Shown here piece by piece: positions 18,656 to 27,258 of a DNA stretch of 64,000 bases. Made by a program: the position numbers and the translations under genes. The DNA comes from Sphingomonas sp. IBVSS2. Its GTDB lineage: Bacteria > Pseudomonadota > Alphaproteobacteria > Sphingomonadales > Sphingomonadaceae. The stretch's first letter is position 1; each line of letters opens with the position of its first letter. The stretch covers positions 186,001-250,000 of the forward strand of contig NZ_NFUR01000002.1 of assembly GCF_002127225.1 (NCBI RefSeq), read 5' to 3'. Under the pieces are notes generated by a model, which had not been told where the DNA came from, did no database searches, and saw only the letters and a program-made list of their open reading frames with translations.

Positions 18656-18895
18656 TCAGTCCGGAACGTAGAACGACCAGAGATCGCTCTGCAGCTTGTG
18701 CGCGGCGAAGCGCACCGGGCGCGTCCTCGGCCCGATCTCGCAGATCATGTGCGAGAGTATGTCCACCGGCACCAGCGGATCGGGCAGGCGCACGGTCTCG
18801 CCGTTGATCCAGCGCCATTCCTCCTGCCAGACCCGACGGCTCTGGATGGTCAGATTGTCGCCCTTCTGCCCGACGTGCAGGTGCCGCCAGCCCAT
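18656..18895 (-). CDS. Small conserved-looking hypothetical protein
   Basis: This 79-residue protein begins MGWRHLHVGQKGDNLTIQSR and is rich in Trp and Arg (WQEEWRWING, RPVRFAAHKLQ). I do not recognise a family. An AGAGGCGAG ribosome-binding site precedes the ATG. It lies 72 bp downstream of the ThDP-dependent enzyme on the same strand and could be co-transcribed with it. Codon usage looks like that of the neighbouring genes. Confidence 0.6.
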   Translation of the reverse strand: MGWRHLHVGQKGDNLTIQSRRVWQEEWRWINGETVRLPDPLVPVDILSHMICEIGPRTRPVRFAAHKLQSDLWSFYVPD

Positions 18896-18967
18896 ATACT
18901 CGCCTCTTCGCTTTCCCTGCCCGCATTATAGCGGGGGCGGACCGGCCAAGGCCGTGGGCCGGCGGGA

Positions 18968-20620
18968 TTATTTGCTCCTGAGGCCCGAGACGGTGAGCCC
19001 CGGGGTGATGAACTCGATATCGGTCTTGAGATGGAGCAGGCGCAGGCCGGGCTGCGCGAGGGCGCGGTCCAGCGCGGGCGCGAACTGCGCGGTCGTCTCC
19101 ACCGTCTCGGCCCAGCCGCCATAGGCGCGGGCGAGCGCGGCGAAATCCGGGTTCCGCAGCGTCGTGCCCGAAAGGCGCGCGGGATATTCGCGCTCCTGGT
19201 GCATGCGGATCGTGCCATAGGCCGCATTGTCGACCAGGAGGACGATCAGATCGGCGTCGTGCTGGACGGCGGTGGCGAGTTCCTGGCCGTTCATCAGGAA
19301 GTCGCCATCCCCCGCGAGCGCGACCACCGCACGCTCCGGGAAGCGCAGCGCGGCGGCGACCGCGGCGGGCACGCCATAGCCCATCGCGCCGGCGGTGGGG
19401 GCAAGCTGCGAGGGCTGGGGGCCATAGGGCCAGTAGCGGTGCCACCAGCTCGAGAAATTGCCGGCGCCGTTGCAGATGATCGTATCCGCCGGCATTGCCG
19501 CGCGCATCGCCGCGACGCATTGGCCCAGGTCGAGGGCGACGCCGTCGCGCGGCCTGGGGGTGGACCATTCGGTCCAGTCGGCGTGCGCGGCCTCGGCATC
19601 GAAGCGCGGCAGCTCGACCTCTTCGTCGGCCGCCAGCGTCGCCGCGAACTCGAAGGGGCGGGCGCAGATCGGCAGGTCGGCCAGATAGACGCGGTTGAGT
19701 TCGTTGGGATCGGGATGGACATGGACCAGCGTCTGGCCCGGATGGTCGGGCGTGATCAGGGCATAGCCGTCGGTCGTCGCCTCGCCGAGGCGGGCGCCGA
19801 CGACGAGCAGCAGGTCGGCCTCCTTGATCCGCTGGACCAGCTTCGGGTTCGGGCCATAGCCGAGATTGCCGGCCCAGGCGGGGGAGCTGTTCGGGATCGC
19901 GTCCTGCCGGCGGAAGGCGCCTGCCACGGGCAGGCCGATCCGCTCGGCGAACCTGGCGAATTCCTCGCCGGTTTCGCCGTCCCAGCCGCCGCCGCCGACG
20001 ATCGCGACCGGGCGCTTCGCCTTGCGCAATTCGTCGTAGAGCATGTCGACCTCGACGAAATCGGGCGACTGGAGCGGCGGGGCGAGGGCGGGGCGGTCCA
20101 GCGCCTCGACCTCGTCGCACAGCATGTCCTCCGGCAGCGCGATCACCACCGGGCCCGGCCGGCCGGAAGTGGCCACGGCCCAGGCGCGGGCGACATATTC
20201 CGGGATGCGGCGCGCGTCCTCGATCCGCGTCGCCCATTTGGCGAGCGGGGCGAACATCGCGGGCAGGTCGATTTCCTGAAAGCCTTCGCGGTCGCGCATG
20301 CCGCGGTCGACATCGCCGACGAACAGGATCATCGGCTGCGAATCCTGCATGGCGACGTGCACGCCGATCGAGGCGTTGGTCGCGCCGGGCCCGCGCGTGA
20401 CGAAGGCGATGCCGGGCCGGCCGGTCATCGCGCCATCGGCACAGGCCATGAAGCCGACGCCGCCCTCCTGGCGACAAGTGACCACGTCGATCGCGGGCAC
20501 GTCGTGCAGCGCGTCCAGCACGGCGAGGAAGCTCTCGCCCGGCACGTGGAAGATGCGGTCGCAGCCTTGCGCGACCAGGTTGTCGACGAGGATCCGGCCC
20601 CCGGTTCGTTTCGCGGTCAT
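18968..20620 (-). CDS. Thiamine-diphosphate-dependent enzyme, acetolactate-synthase-like
   Basis: This 550-residue protein has the three-domain ThDP fold: an N-terminal PYR domain with HVPGESFLAVLDAL and the catalytic glutamate in TCRQEGGVGFMA, a central domain (RPVAIVGGGGWD...), and a C-terminal PP domain with the Mg/ThDP motif AGDGDFLMNGQELATAV. These features place it among acetolactate synthase, benzoylformate decarboxylase and related enzymes. No IlvN-type regulatory subunit lies nearby, so a biosynthetic IlvB role is doubtful; the substrate is unknown. It diverges from the GST gene. Confidence 0.85.
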   Translation of the reverse strand: MTAKRTGGRILVDNLVAQGCDRIFHVPGESFLAVLDALHDVPAIDVVTCRQEGGVGFMACADGAMTGRPGIAFVTRGPGATNASIGVHVAMQDSQPMILFVGDVDRGMRDREGFQEIDLPAMFAPLAKWATRIEDARRIPEYVARAWAVATSGRPGPVVIALPEDMLCDEVEALDRPALAPPLQSPDFVEVDMLYDELRKAKRPVAIVGGGGWDGETGEEFARFAERIGLPVAGAFRRQDAIPNSSPAWAGNLGYGPNPKLVQRIKEADLLLVVGARLGEATTDGYALITPDHPGQTLVHVHPDPNELNRVYLADLPICARPFEFAATLAADEEVELPRFDAEAAHADWTEWSTPRPRDGVALDLGQCVAAMRAAMPADTIICNGAGNFSSWWHRYWPYGPQPSQLAPTAGAMGYGVPAAVAAALRFPERAVVALAGDGDFLMNGQELATAVQHDADLIVLLVDNAAYGTIRMHQEREYPARLSGTTLRNPDFAALARAYGGWAETVETTAQFAPALDRALAQPGLRLLHLKTDIEFITPGLTVSGLRSK

Positions 20621-20667
20621 GGCCCAACTCTAGACCGGCCGGGGCGGGAAGCGTAACCCCTGGCGCC

Positions 20668-21414
20668 ATGCTGATCATTGGCAATCATGTGTCGCCCTAT
20701 GCCCGCAAGGTATTCGTCGCCCTGGATCACAAGGGCGTCGACTATGAGATGGACCCGATCGTGCCCTTCTACGGCACCGACGCGTTCACGCGGGTGAGCC
20801 CCCTGCGCCGCATCCCGGTGCTGATCGACGGCGAACTGGTGCTCAACGATTCGACCGTGATCGCGGAATATGTCGACGAGCGCTGGCCCGAGCCGCCGCT
20901 GATGCCCCGGGGCGCGGCCGATCGGGCAAAGGCGCGCTGGATGGAGGAATATGCCGACAGCCGGCTGGGCGACCTGATCATCTGGCGGCTCTTCTACCAG
21001 AAGACGATCGTTCCCTATGTGTGGAAGCGCGAGCCCGATCATGCCCTGATCGCGCAGGTGACGGCGCGTGACCTGCCCGAAGCGCTCGACTGGATCGAGG
21101 CGCGGGCGCCGGCGGACGGGTTCCTGTTCGACCATGTCTGCACCGCGGACTTCACTTATGCGTGCTTCTTCCGCAACGCCTCGCTCGCCGGGTTCGAGAT
21201 CGACGCGGCGCGCTGGCCGCGCACGGCGGGCTGGCTGGAGCGGGTGCGGGCGGTGCCGGCCTTTGCGGGGACGATGAAGTTCGAAGCCGCGATCGTCGGC
21301 GTGCGCTCGCCGGATCGGCCGGACGCGCTGCGCGCGGCGGGGGCCCGGGTGGCCGAGCAAAGCTATGGCGGGCGCGAGCCGCACCGCTCGATCATGTTGG
21401 GGGACGGGCCCTAG
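20668..21414 (+). CDS. Glutathione S-transferase family protein
   Basis: This 248-residue protein has an N-terminal thioredoxin-like domain beginning LIIGNHVSPYARKVFVAL, with the SPYARKV motif where GSTs bind glutathione, and RRIPVLIDGELVLNDSTVIAEYV, which contains the cis-Pro and the GSH gamma-glutamyl-binding Ser. An all-helical C-terminal domain follows. It probably conjugates or reduces small electrophiles in the cytoplasm; the substrate is not known. It stands alone and converges with the DUF1294 gene, 4 bp away. Confidence 0.9.
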   Translation: MLIIGNHVSPYARKVFVALDHKGVDYEMDPIVPFYGTDAFTRVSPLRRIPVLIDGELVLNDSTVIAEYVDERWPEPPLMPRGAADRAKARWMEEYADSRLGDLIIWRLFYQKTIVPYVWKREPDHALIAQVTARDLPEALDWIEARAPADGFLFDHVCTADFTYACFFRNASLAGFEIDAARWPRTAGWLERVRAVPAFAGTMKFEAAIVGVRSPDRPDALRAAGARVAEQSYGGREPHRSIMLGDGP

Positions 21415-21418
21415 GCGC

Positions 21419-21697
21419 TCATTTCCGTAGCCAAAGGGCGAGGAGAGCGATCGCGACGGCCAGTTGCGCGGCGGCGATCAGCAGGAGCCGGGTGGAGAAG
21501 GGCTGTTTCCGCGTCTTGTGGCGGAACAGCCGCCGCGCGGCGAATGCGCCCGGCGTGCCGCCCAGCAGCGCGAGCCGGAGCAGATGGGCCTCCGGAATGC
21601 GGCGCAGGCCGGCCGCCGCGCGCCGCTTGTCCTGCCGGAAGCGCAGCACCGTCCACAGGTTCACGCCGACGATCCATGTGAGAAGGGCTGCGAGCAT
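21419..21697 (-). CDS. DUF1294 membrane protein
   Basis: This 92-residue protein has a first membrane helix (LLTWIVGVNLWTVLRF), the cytoplasmic DUF1294 core RRIPEAHLLRLALLGGTPGAFAAR with the RHKTRKQPF motif, and a second helix at the C-terminus. DUF1294 proteins are small inner-membrane proteins without an established function; related versions are sometimes fused to cold-shock domains. Length is typical. Confidence 0.9.
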   Translation of the reverse strand: MLAALLTWIVGVNLWTVLRFRQDKRRAAAGLRRIPEAHLLRLALLGGTPGAFAARRLFRHKTRKQPFSTRLLLIAAAQLAVAIALLALWLRK

Positions 21698-21727
21698 GCC
21701 GCGCTATCGCAGCGGAACCGAAAACGG

Positions 21728-21757
21728 AAAAGGGCCGCGCAGTCGCCCGCGCGGCCC
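21728..21757 (-). terminator. Rho-independent terminator of the outer-membrane protein gene
   Basis: Read on the minus strand, GGGCCGCGC and GCGCGGCCC pair around an 8-nt loop and run directly into TTTT. It lies 22 bp downstream of the beta-barrel gene's stop codon. Confidence 0.8.
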
Positions 21758-21778
21758 CTTCCTGCTCGGATCGGAAGA

Positions 21779-22315
21779 TCAGAAGCGGACGCCGAGGCCC
21801 GCGAGCACCTGGTGGCGCTCTACGTCCTGGCTGTAGTTCGAGTAGCGATACTCGACCTTGCCATAGAGGCGCTGGCCGAACGCGTGCTCGACGCCGGCAC
21901 CCAGGCGGAAGCCGTCGAGATTGTCGGAGACGCGGACGTTGCCGGTCTCGCCGGTGATGCGGCCGTTGGTGTAGCCGCCCTTGGCGTAGACCAGGGTGGT
22001 CGGCGAGACGGCGACACCGGCGCGGACGCCCGCATACAGGTCACGGCCGGCCTTCACGGTGACGCCGGCTTCAGTGGCCTTGGTGGTCGAGCCGGTCACT
22101 TCGGCGTCGACGCCGAACACGGCCTTGCCGCGCTGCAGGTCATAGCCGATGGCGCCGCCATAGACGAAACCCGACTTGCCGTCGCCATCGCCGTTCACGC
22201 GGTCCCAGCCGCCGATCACTTCGGCGCGCGGACCCTGGAAGGCGCCATCCTGCGCGAGGGCGGGGGTTGCGGTGGCCGCCACGAGGGCGAGCGCGGTCGT
22301 TGCGAGAATTCGCAT
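21779..22315 (-). CDS. Outer-membrane beta-barrel protein (opacity/porin-like)
   Basis: This 178-residue protein has a signal peptide (cleavage after ATPALA, about residue 21) and then alternating amphipathic strands such as GPRAEVIGGWDRV, SGFVYGGAIGYDLQ, KVEYRYSNYSQDVERHQVLAGLGVRF. The C-terminal phenylalanine and RHQVLAGLGVRF ending are the outer-membrane insertion signal. It resembles small OmpA/opacity-type eight-stranded barrels. An intrinsic terminator follows. The 280 bp upstream hold no gene and probably contain promoters for this gene and for divergent scoA. Confidence 0.88.
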   Translation of the reverse strand: MRILATTALALVAATATPALAQDGAFQGPRAEVIGGWDRVNGDGDGKSGFVYGGAIGYDLQRGKAVFGVDAEVTGSTTKATEAGVTVKAGRDLYAGVRAGVAVSPTTLVYAKGGYTNGRITGETGNVRVSDNLDGFRLGAGVEHAFGQRLYGKVEYRYSNYSQDVERHQVLAGLGVRF

Positions 22316-22595
22316 TTCTTTTCCTACCTTTGGACTTTGATACTCAGGTTCGGATGGCCATCCGGGCCTCTACGTAGGCCTCCGATTCCGCAGTGCAATA
22401 TGGCAATTTAATTACAATCCTGCCGTGTTGCCTTTGTGCCACACCACCGGTTCCGATCATCTCCTGTTCAGCTTGGATCGCGGGCGGTTCGGTCCGTTGC
22501 TGCGGTGCAGCGAAGTTGAAAGCTGATTCAGGTTCGCTTGACCGGACCTTCCGCGCCGGACTATCGCCCCCGGCGAAGTCAGGAGAGAATCGCGG

Positions 22596-23315
22596 ATGAA
22601 GAAGCTCTACCCCAACGCCACGGCAGCGCTGGAAGGGCTGCTGTTCGACGGCATGACGATCTGCGCGGGCGGTTTCGGCCTGTGCGGCATTCCCGAGCGG
22701 CTGATCGACGCGATCCGCGATGCCGGGACCCGGGACCTCACCATCGCCTCGAACAATGCCGGCATCGACGGCGAGGGGCTGGGCAAGCTGCTGCGCACGC
22801 GCCAGGTGAAGAAGATGATCTCGTCCTATGTCGGCGAGAACAAGGAGTTCGAGCGGCAATATCTGTCGGGCGAGCTCGAGGTGGAATTCTGTCCCCAGGG
22901 CACGCTGGCCGAGCGCTGCCGCGCGGGCGGGGCCGGCATCCCGGGCTTCTACACCAGGACCGGCGTCGGCACGCAGGTGGCCGAGGGCAAGGAAGTGAAG
23001 TTGTTCGACGGCGAGGAATATATCCTCGAGCGCGGCATCCGCAGCGACCTGTCGATCATCAAGGGCTGGAAGGCCGACGAGGCGGGCAACCTGATCTTCC
23101 GCAAGACCGCGCGCAATTTCAACCAGCCGATGGCGACGGCGGGGCGCGTCTGCGTCGCCGAGGTGGAGGAAGTGGTGCCGGTGGGCAGCCTCGATCCCGA
23201 CCAGATCCATCTGCCGGGCATCTATGTGAAGCGCATGATCGTCGGCGCGCCCTATGACAAGAAGATCGAGTTCCGGACCACCCGACCGCGTCCAGAGACC
23301 CTGGGGGCCGCGTGA
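22596..23315 (+). CDS. scoA: 3-oxoacid CoA-transferase subunit A
   Basis: This 239-residue protein is the A subunit of a succinyl-CoA:3-ketoacid (or acetoacetyl) CoA-transferase, which activates acetoacetate-type acids. It shows the subunit-A signature DGMTICAGGFGLCGIPERLI and CPQGTLAERCRAGGAGIPGFYT. A GAGAG-containing ribosome-binding site precedes the ATG. The B subunit gene lies 1 kb downstream but is separated from it by a phosphatase gene whose GTG start overlaps this stop codon by 4 nt (GTGA). Confidence 0.95.
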   Translation: MKKLYPNATAALEGLLFDGMTICAGGFGLCGIPERLIDAIRDAGTRDLTIASNNAGIDGEGLGKLLRTRQVKKMISSYVGENKEFERQYLSGELEVEFCPQGTLAERCRAGGAGIPGFYTRTGVGTQVAEGKEVKLFDGEEYILERGIRSDLSIIKGWKADEAGNLIFRKTARNFNQPMATAGRVCVAEVEEVVPVGSLDPDQIHLPGIYVKRMIVGAPYDKKIEFRTTRPRPETLGAA

Positions 23316-24376
23316 ACCGCGTCTGCGCGATCGCGGGCCTTGCGCTCGCCGCGAGCGGCCTTTCGGGTTGCATCGCCGCGGCGGCGGTGCCCCTCGGCGC
23401 CGCGGCGGGCGTGATCAAGACCTCGCAGGATCACAAACGCAAGAAGAGCAGGGCCGAGCGGCCGGCGCCGCAGCCGGGCCAGGTCTTCGAGACCGAGGAC
23501 GGCAGGAAGGTCCAGCTCACCAACCTGACCGCGCTGCCGCCGCCGGGCGGCGTGCCGGCTGCCCCGGCCCCCCCGCCAACGCCCGGCGGCGTGCCGCCGG
23601 AGATGCAGTTCCTCTACGGCTCGGGCGAGGCTTCGGCGCTCAGCCTGCAGGCCTATGCGGCGCTGTGGAACTATGTCCATGGCGAGCTGCGCTTCCGCCG
23701 CGACAAGAGCCAGGTCACCTCGGTCGTGATGACGCGCGATTCGACGCTGACTTCGCCCCGGTTCGAGACGTGCGGCAAACGCCCGCTCGCCGTGGTGTTC
23801 GACGTGGACGAGACGGTGCTGCTCAACCTGGGCTTCGAGAGCGATGCCGCCCGGCGCGGGCCCGGCTATAACCAGGGCCGCTGGACGCGCTGGGAGGAGA
23901 CCGGAGCCGGCAAGGTGGAAGCGGTGCCCGGCGCCGCCGAGACGATCGCGGCGATCCGCGGCGACGGCATCACCGTGATCTACAACAGCAATCGCTCGGC
24001 GAGCACCGCGGCCTTCACGATCCAGGCGCTGGACCATGCCGGGCTGGGGCCGGTGACGCTCGGCGACACGCTGATCCTGCGCGACGACGCCGCGCCGGGC
24101 GGCAAGGACGAGCGGCGCTGGAAGATCGCCGAGCGCTATTGCATCGTCGCGATGGGCGGCGACCAGCTTGGCGACTTCAGCGACCTGTTCAACGCCAAGG
24201 AGCTGTCGGTCCCCGCGCGCCGCAACACCACCGCCAACACGCTGATCGCGCCGCTCTGGGGGCATGGCTGGTTCATCCTGCCCAACCCTGTCTATGGCAG
24301 CGGCCTGAAGGGCGGGATGGACGATGTGTTCCCCAAGGACAAGCAATGGGCCGATCCGGCCGAGGAGAAGAAATAA
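23312..24376 (+). CDS. Lipoprotein HAD acid phosphatase (class B / e(P4)-like)
   Basis: This 354-residue protein has a lipoprotein signal peptide with lipobox LSGC (Cys about 20), a proline-rich spacer (residues 75-95), and a HAD phosphatase domain. [13 protein letters not shown] provides the DxDxT nucleophile motif, [10 protein letters not shown] is motif II and [14 protein letters not shown] matches the GDxLxDF motif of e(P4)-type acid phosphatases. It should dephosphorylate nucleotides or other phosphomonoesters in the periplasm or at the outer membrane. It overlaps scoA by 4 nt and scoB by 1 nt, so it is fully embedded in the CoA-transferase operon, which is unusual. Confidence 0.9.
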   Translation: MNRVCAIAGLALAASGLSGCIAAAAVPLGAAAGVIKTSQDHKRKKSRAERPAPQPGQVFETEDGRKVQLTNLTALPPPGGVPAAPAPPPTPGGVPPEMQFLYGSGEASALSLQAYAALWNYVHGELRFRRDKSQVTSVVMTRDSTLTSPRFETCGKRPLAVVFDVDETVLLNLGFESDAARRGPGYNQGRWTRWEETGAGKVEAVPGAAETIAAIRGDGITVIYNSNRSASTAAFTIQALDHAGLGPVTLGDTLILRDDAAPGGKDERRWKIAERYCIVAMGGDQLGDFSDLFNAKELSVPARRNTTANTLIAPLWGHGWFILPNPVYGSGLKGGMDDVFPKDKQWADPAEEKK

Positions 24377-25026
24377 TGGCCTGGACCCGCGATGAGATGG
24401 CGGCGCGCGCCGCGAAGGAGCTGCGCGACGGCTTCTACGTCAATCTGGGGATCGGCATCCCCACGCTGGTGGCGAACCATATTCCCGACGGCGTCGAGGT
24501 CACGCTCCAGTCGGAGAACGGCATGCTCGGCATCGGGCCGTTCCCCTTTGACGACGAAGTCGATCCCGACCTGATCAATGCCGGCAAGCAGACGATCAGC
24601 GAGCTGCCCCAGTCGGTCTATTTCGGATCGGAGCAGAGCTTCGCGATGATCCGCGGCGGCCATATCGACCTGACGGTGCTGGGCGCGATGGAGATCAGCG
24701 AGACCGGCGACATCGCCAACTGGATGATCCCCGGCAAGATGATCAAGGGCATGGGCGGCGCGATGGACCTGGTCGCGGGCGTGAAGAAGATCATCGTGGT
24801 GATGGAGCACAATTCCAAGAACGGCGATCCCAAGTTCGTGCCGAGCTGCGAACTGCCGCTCACCGGCAAGAATGTGGTCGACATGATCATCACCGACCTG
24901 GCGGTGTTCCAGCGGGCGGACCATGATTCGCCCTTCCGCCTGGTCGAGCTGGCGCCGGGCGTCACCGAAGCGGAAGTCGCGGAGAAGACGACGGCAAAGT
25001 ACGAAGTGGCCCTTGTCGCCGCTTGA
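24376..25026 (+). CDS. scoB: 3-oxoacid CoA-transferase subunit B
   Basis: This 216-residue protein is the B subunit; [11 protein letters not shown] contains the catalytic glutamate (SENG motif) that forms the enzyme-CoA thioester. [22 protein letters not shown] and [20 protein letters not shown] are also characteristic. The ATG overlaps the phosphatase stop codon (TAATG), and CGAGGAGAAG upstream supplies the ribosome-binding site. It forms a heteromeric enzyme with ScoA encoded at 22596. Confidence 0.95.
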   Translation: MAWTRDEMAARAAKELRDGFYVNLGIGIPTLVANHIPDGVEVTLQSENGMLGIGPFPFDDEVDPDLINAGKQTISELPQSVYFGSEQSFAMIRGGHIDLTVLGAMEISETGDIANWMIPGKMIKGMGGAMDLVAGVKKIIVVMEHNSKNGDPKFVPSCELPLTGKNVVDMIITDLAVFQRADHDSPFRLVELAPGVTEAEVAEKTTAKYEVALVAA

Positions 25027-25104
25027 GTGGCGGCATGGCCACATGACCGCGAATTAATCTTCGTCCGGCTGGCGGGGGCGGAAACAAAAGCGTAGCATTC
25101 CTGG

Positions 25105-25788
25105 ATGCTAGCATGGTTCCGCCGCCGCTATCTCGACCTGCTCGGCTCGATCTATATCTATAACGAGCATCGTGGGTACACGAGCATCGACCGGGTGCTC
25201 GAAGCAGTTAAGGCGCGGGCGCCCGACGACCATGGGCTGATCGCCGCGATCGAGAAGCATCGGGCCGACGAGCGCAAGCATTATGTGATGTTCAAGCGCT
25301 GGTTCGAGTTGCAGGGCAAGATGCCGCTGCAGGTCGACCGGACCTGCGGGCACATCGACCGGTTCGTCGAGATCATGTTCCGCCGCACGATCGACGAGCT
25401 CGATACCCAGGCGGTGATCGACGACGACGCGCAGTTCGAGAAGCTGTGCCGGGTGATCTCCCTCACCGAACAGCGCGGCTACAAGCAGGTCGACGTGCTG
25501 CTCCGGCATCCGCTGGTGCGGCACGACAAGGTGCTGATGAAGATCTTCCGGGTCATCGAGAAGGACGAGCCGAGCCACTGGGCACCCTATGACGGCTGGC
25601 TCAAGGCGAACGGCAAGCGCGACCCGCGCTGGTGGGAGCGGGCGATCGACGGGTTCATCCATTCCGAGCTGCTGTTCCTCAAGCTGCCGGTGCTGTTCCT
25701 CAATCCCGGCGTGAAGCGCCGCACCGAATGGGCGGATGCGCGCGAACCTGCGGAGGCCCGGGCTTCCGCCGTTCCCAGCCTGGCCTGA
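25105..25788 (+). CDS. Ferritin-like di-iron protein with internal duplication
   Basis: This 227-residue protein appears to be a four-helix-bundle di-metal protein. Two halves repeat each other: NEHRGYTSIDRVLE (Glu21) and ADERKHYVMFKRWFELQGK (Glu56, His59) in the first, TEQRGYKQVDVLLR (Glu122) and KDEPSHWAPYDGWLKANGK (Glu155, His158) in the second. This gives the E-x34-ExxH ... E-x32-ExxH ligand pattern of ferritin-like di-iron proteins. A hydrophobic stretch near residues 186-199 may be membrane-associated. I do not recognise a characterised family. It is downstream of scoB with a 78-bp gap and its own ATG. Confidence 0.72.
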   Translation: MLAWFRRRYLDLLGSIYIYNEHRGYTSIDRVLEAVKARAPDDHGLIAAIEKHRADERKHYVMFKRWFELQGKMPLQVDRTCGHIDRFVEIMFRRTIDELDTQAVIDDDAQFEKLCRVISLTEQRGYKQVDVLLRHPLVRHDKVLMKIFRVIEKDEPSHWAPYDGWLKANGKRDPRWWERAIDGFIHSELLFLKLPVLFLNPGVKRRTEWADAREPAEARASAVPSLA

Positions 25789-25973
25789 TTTCACCACTTT
25801 CGACGCGCATGCGTGCGGCATGGTCGCCGGCATGTCCGGATTCGTCGCAACATTGCGGCGCGGCCCGCCCTTCCGATGCATGGGAGCTCGCCGCAGCATC
25901 AAGGTCGCACTGCTGCAACCTGCCGGAGAGGGTGTGCCGGGATATCGGCGCACGGGCGTAACGGGGTTTGTGC

Positions 25974-26192
25974 ATGCGTAGGATGGTCTGCGGCCTGACC
26001 GGGCTGATCTGTTTTTTTGCCGCTGTGGATCTGTCGACCGGGCTGGAGCATGGCGATGTCGCGGTCGAGGCGGAGCGGGCGCGCGCCCTCGGCCGTGCCG
26101 TCCATGGCCGCGAGGCGGGCGCATCGCATTTCTCCACGCATTGGACCGCGCCGTCGTGCCGCTATCTCGTGTCGGACTGGCAGCGGAGCTGA
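25974..26192 (+). CDS. Possible small secreted protein, unknown function
   Basis: This short frame encodes 72 residues beginning MRRMVCGLTGLICFFAAVDL, which resembles a signal peptide, followed by a charged tail with one Cys (APSCRYLVSDW). GGGG lies about 7 nt before the ATG. I see no known family. It ends 20 bp before the epimerase start and could be transcribed with it. It may equally be a chance open frame in GC-rich sequence; the preceding 185 bp hold no gene. Confidence 0.35.
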   Translation: MRRMVCGLTGLICFFAAVDLSTGLEHGDVAVEAERARALGRAVHGREAGASHFSTHWTAPSCRYLVSDWQRS

Positions 26193-26212
26193 CACTCGTC
26201 TATCGAGCCCGC

Positions 26213-27175
26213 ATGCACATTCTCTTGACAGGATCGTCCGGCTGGCTCGGCCGTTTTCTCGCGCCCCTGCTTCGCGCGGAAGGGCATGCGGTGACCGGGC
26301 TCGACATTGCGCCGGGCGCGGACACCGATGTGATCGGATCGGTCGCCGATCGCGCATTGGTCGACCGGGTCTTTGCCGAGCGCGGGATCGAAGCGGTGAT
26401 CCATGGCGGCGCGCTGCACAAGCCCGACATCGCGCGCTATCCGGCCCAGGCGTTCGTCGACGTCAACGTCACCGGCACGCTCAACCTGCTCGAGGCGGCG
26501 GCCAGGGCCGGGCACGACCGGTTCGTCTTCACCTCCACTACCTCGCTGATGATCAGCCAGGCGATCCGCGACGAGGCCGGGGGCGCGGCGACCTGGCTCG
26601 ACGAGGATTCGGGTCCGATCGAACCCCGCAACATCTATGGAGTCACCAAGCTTGCCGCCGAGCAGCTCTGCCGGCTGGCCTGGCTGAACGACGGGCTCAA
26701 TTGCGTCGTGCTGCGCACCAGCCGCTTCTTCCCGGAAGAGGACGACACCCATCGCGGGCTTTCCGGCGAGAACATGAAGGCGAACGAGCTGCTGCATCGC
26801 CGGCTGACGGCAGAGGATGCCGCGCGGGCCCATCTGCAAGCACTCGAAAGGGCCCCGGAGATCGGCTTCGATGTCTTCATCGTCTCCGCGCCGACGCCCT
26901 TTGCGCGCGCGGACCGCACCGCGCTCAAGGCCGATGCGGGCGCCGTCATCGCGCGCTATTTCCCGGATGCGCCGGCGCTGTACCGGGCCCGGGGCTGGGA
27001 ACTCCCCACGAGCATCGGCCGCGTCTATGACGCCGCCCGCGCCGAGCGCCGTCTCGGCTTCCGGTGCGAGACCGGGTTCGCCGAAGTCCTGGATGCGCTG
27101 CGGGCGGGGCGGCAGCTGCCCTTCGCCCATGATCCGGCCTATGTCTCGCCGAAGGAGCCGGCGGGCGCTGCGTGA
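26213..27175 (+). CDS. NAD-dependent epimerase/dehydratase
   Basis: This 320-residue extended short-chain dehydrogenase begins MHILLTGSSGWLGRFLAPLL with the NAD-binding GxxGxxG motif. The catalytic triad region shows TSTTSLM (Ser/Thr) and IYGVTKLAAEQL (YxxxK). Sugar-nucleotide epimerases and related reductases share this architecture; the substrate cannot be assigned. ATG 26213 is selected since the Rossmann fold begins immediately after it. Confidence 0.9.
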   Translation: MHILLTGSSGWLGRFLAPLLRAEGHAVTGLDIAPGADTDVIGSVADRALVDRVFAERGIEAVIHGGALHKPDIARYPAQAFVDVNVTGTLNLLEAAARAGHDRFVFTSTTSLMISQAIRDEAGGAATWLDEDSGPIEPRNIYGVTKLAAEQLCRLAWLNDGLNCVVLRTSRFFPEEDDTHRGLSGENMKANELLHRRLTAEDAARAHLQALERAPEIGFDVFIVSAPTPFARADRTALKADAGAVIARYFPDAPALYRARGWELPTSIGRVYDAARAERRLGFRCETGFAEVLDALRAGRQLPFAHDPAYVSPKEPAGAA

Positions 27176-27258
27176 CCCGGGTGGGGCGGGCGGGCTTCGT
27201 CGCGGCGGTGTAACGAAACTAGGCTCTGGATCGCGCCCGGGAATCCGGGGGGAATCCG

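Noticed and set aside
22316..22595. A gene in the gap between the beta-barrel gene and scoA
   Set aside because: Only short frames without ribosome-binding sites occur; the AT-richer sequence is better explained as divergent promoters.
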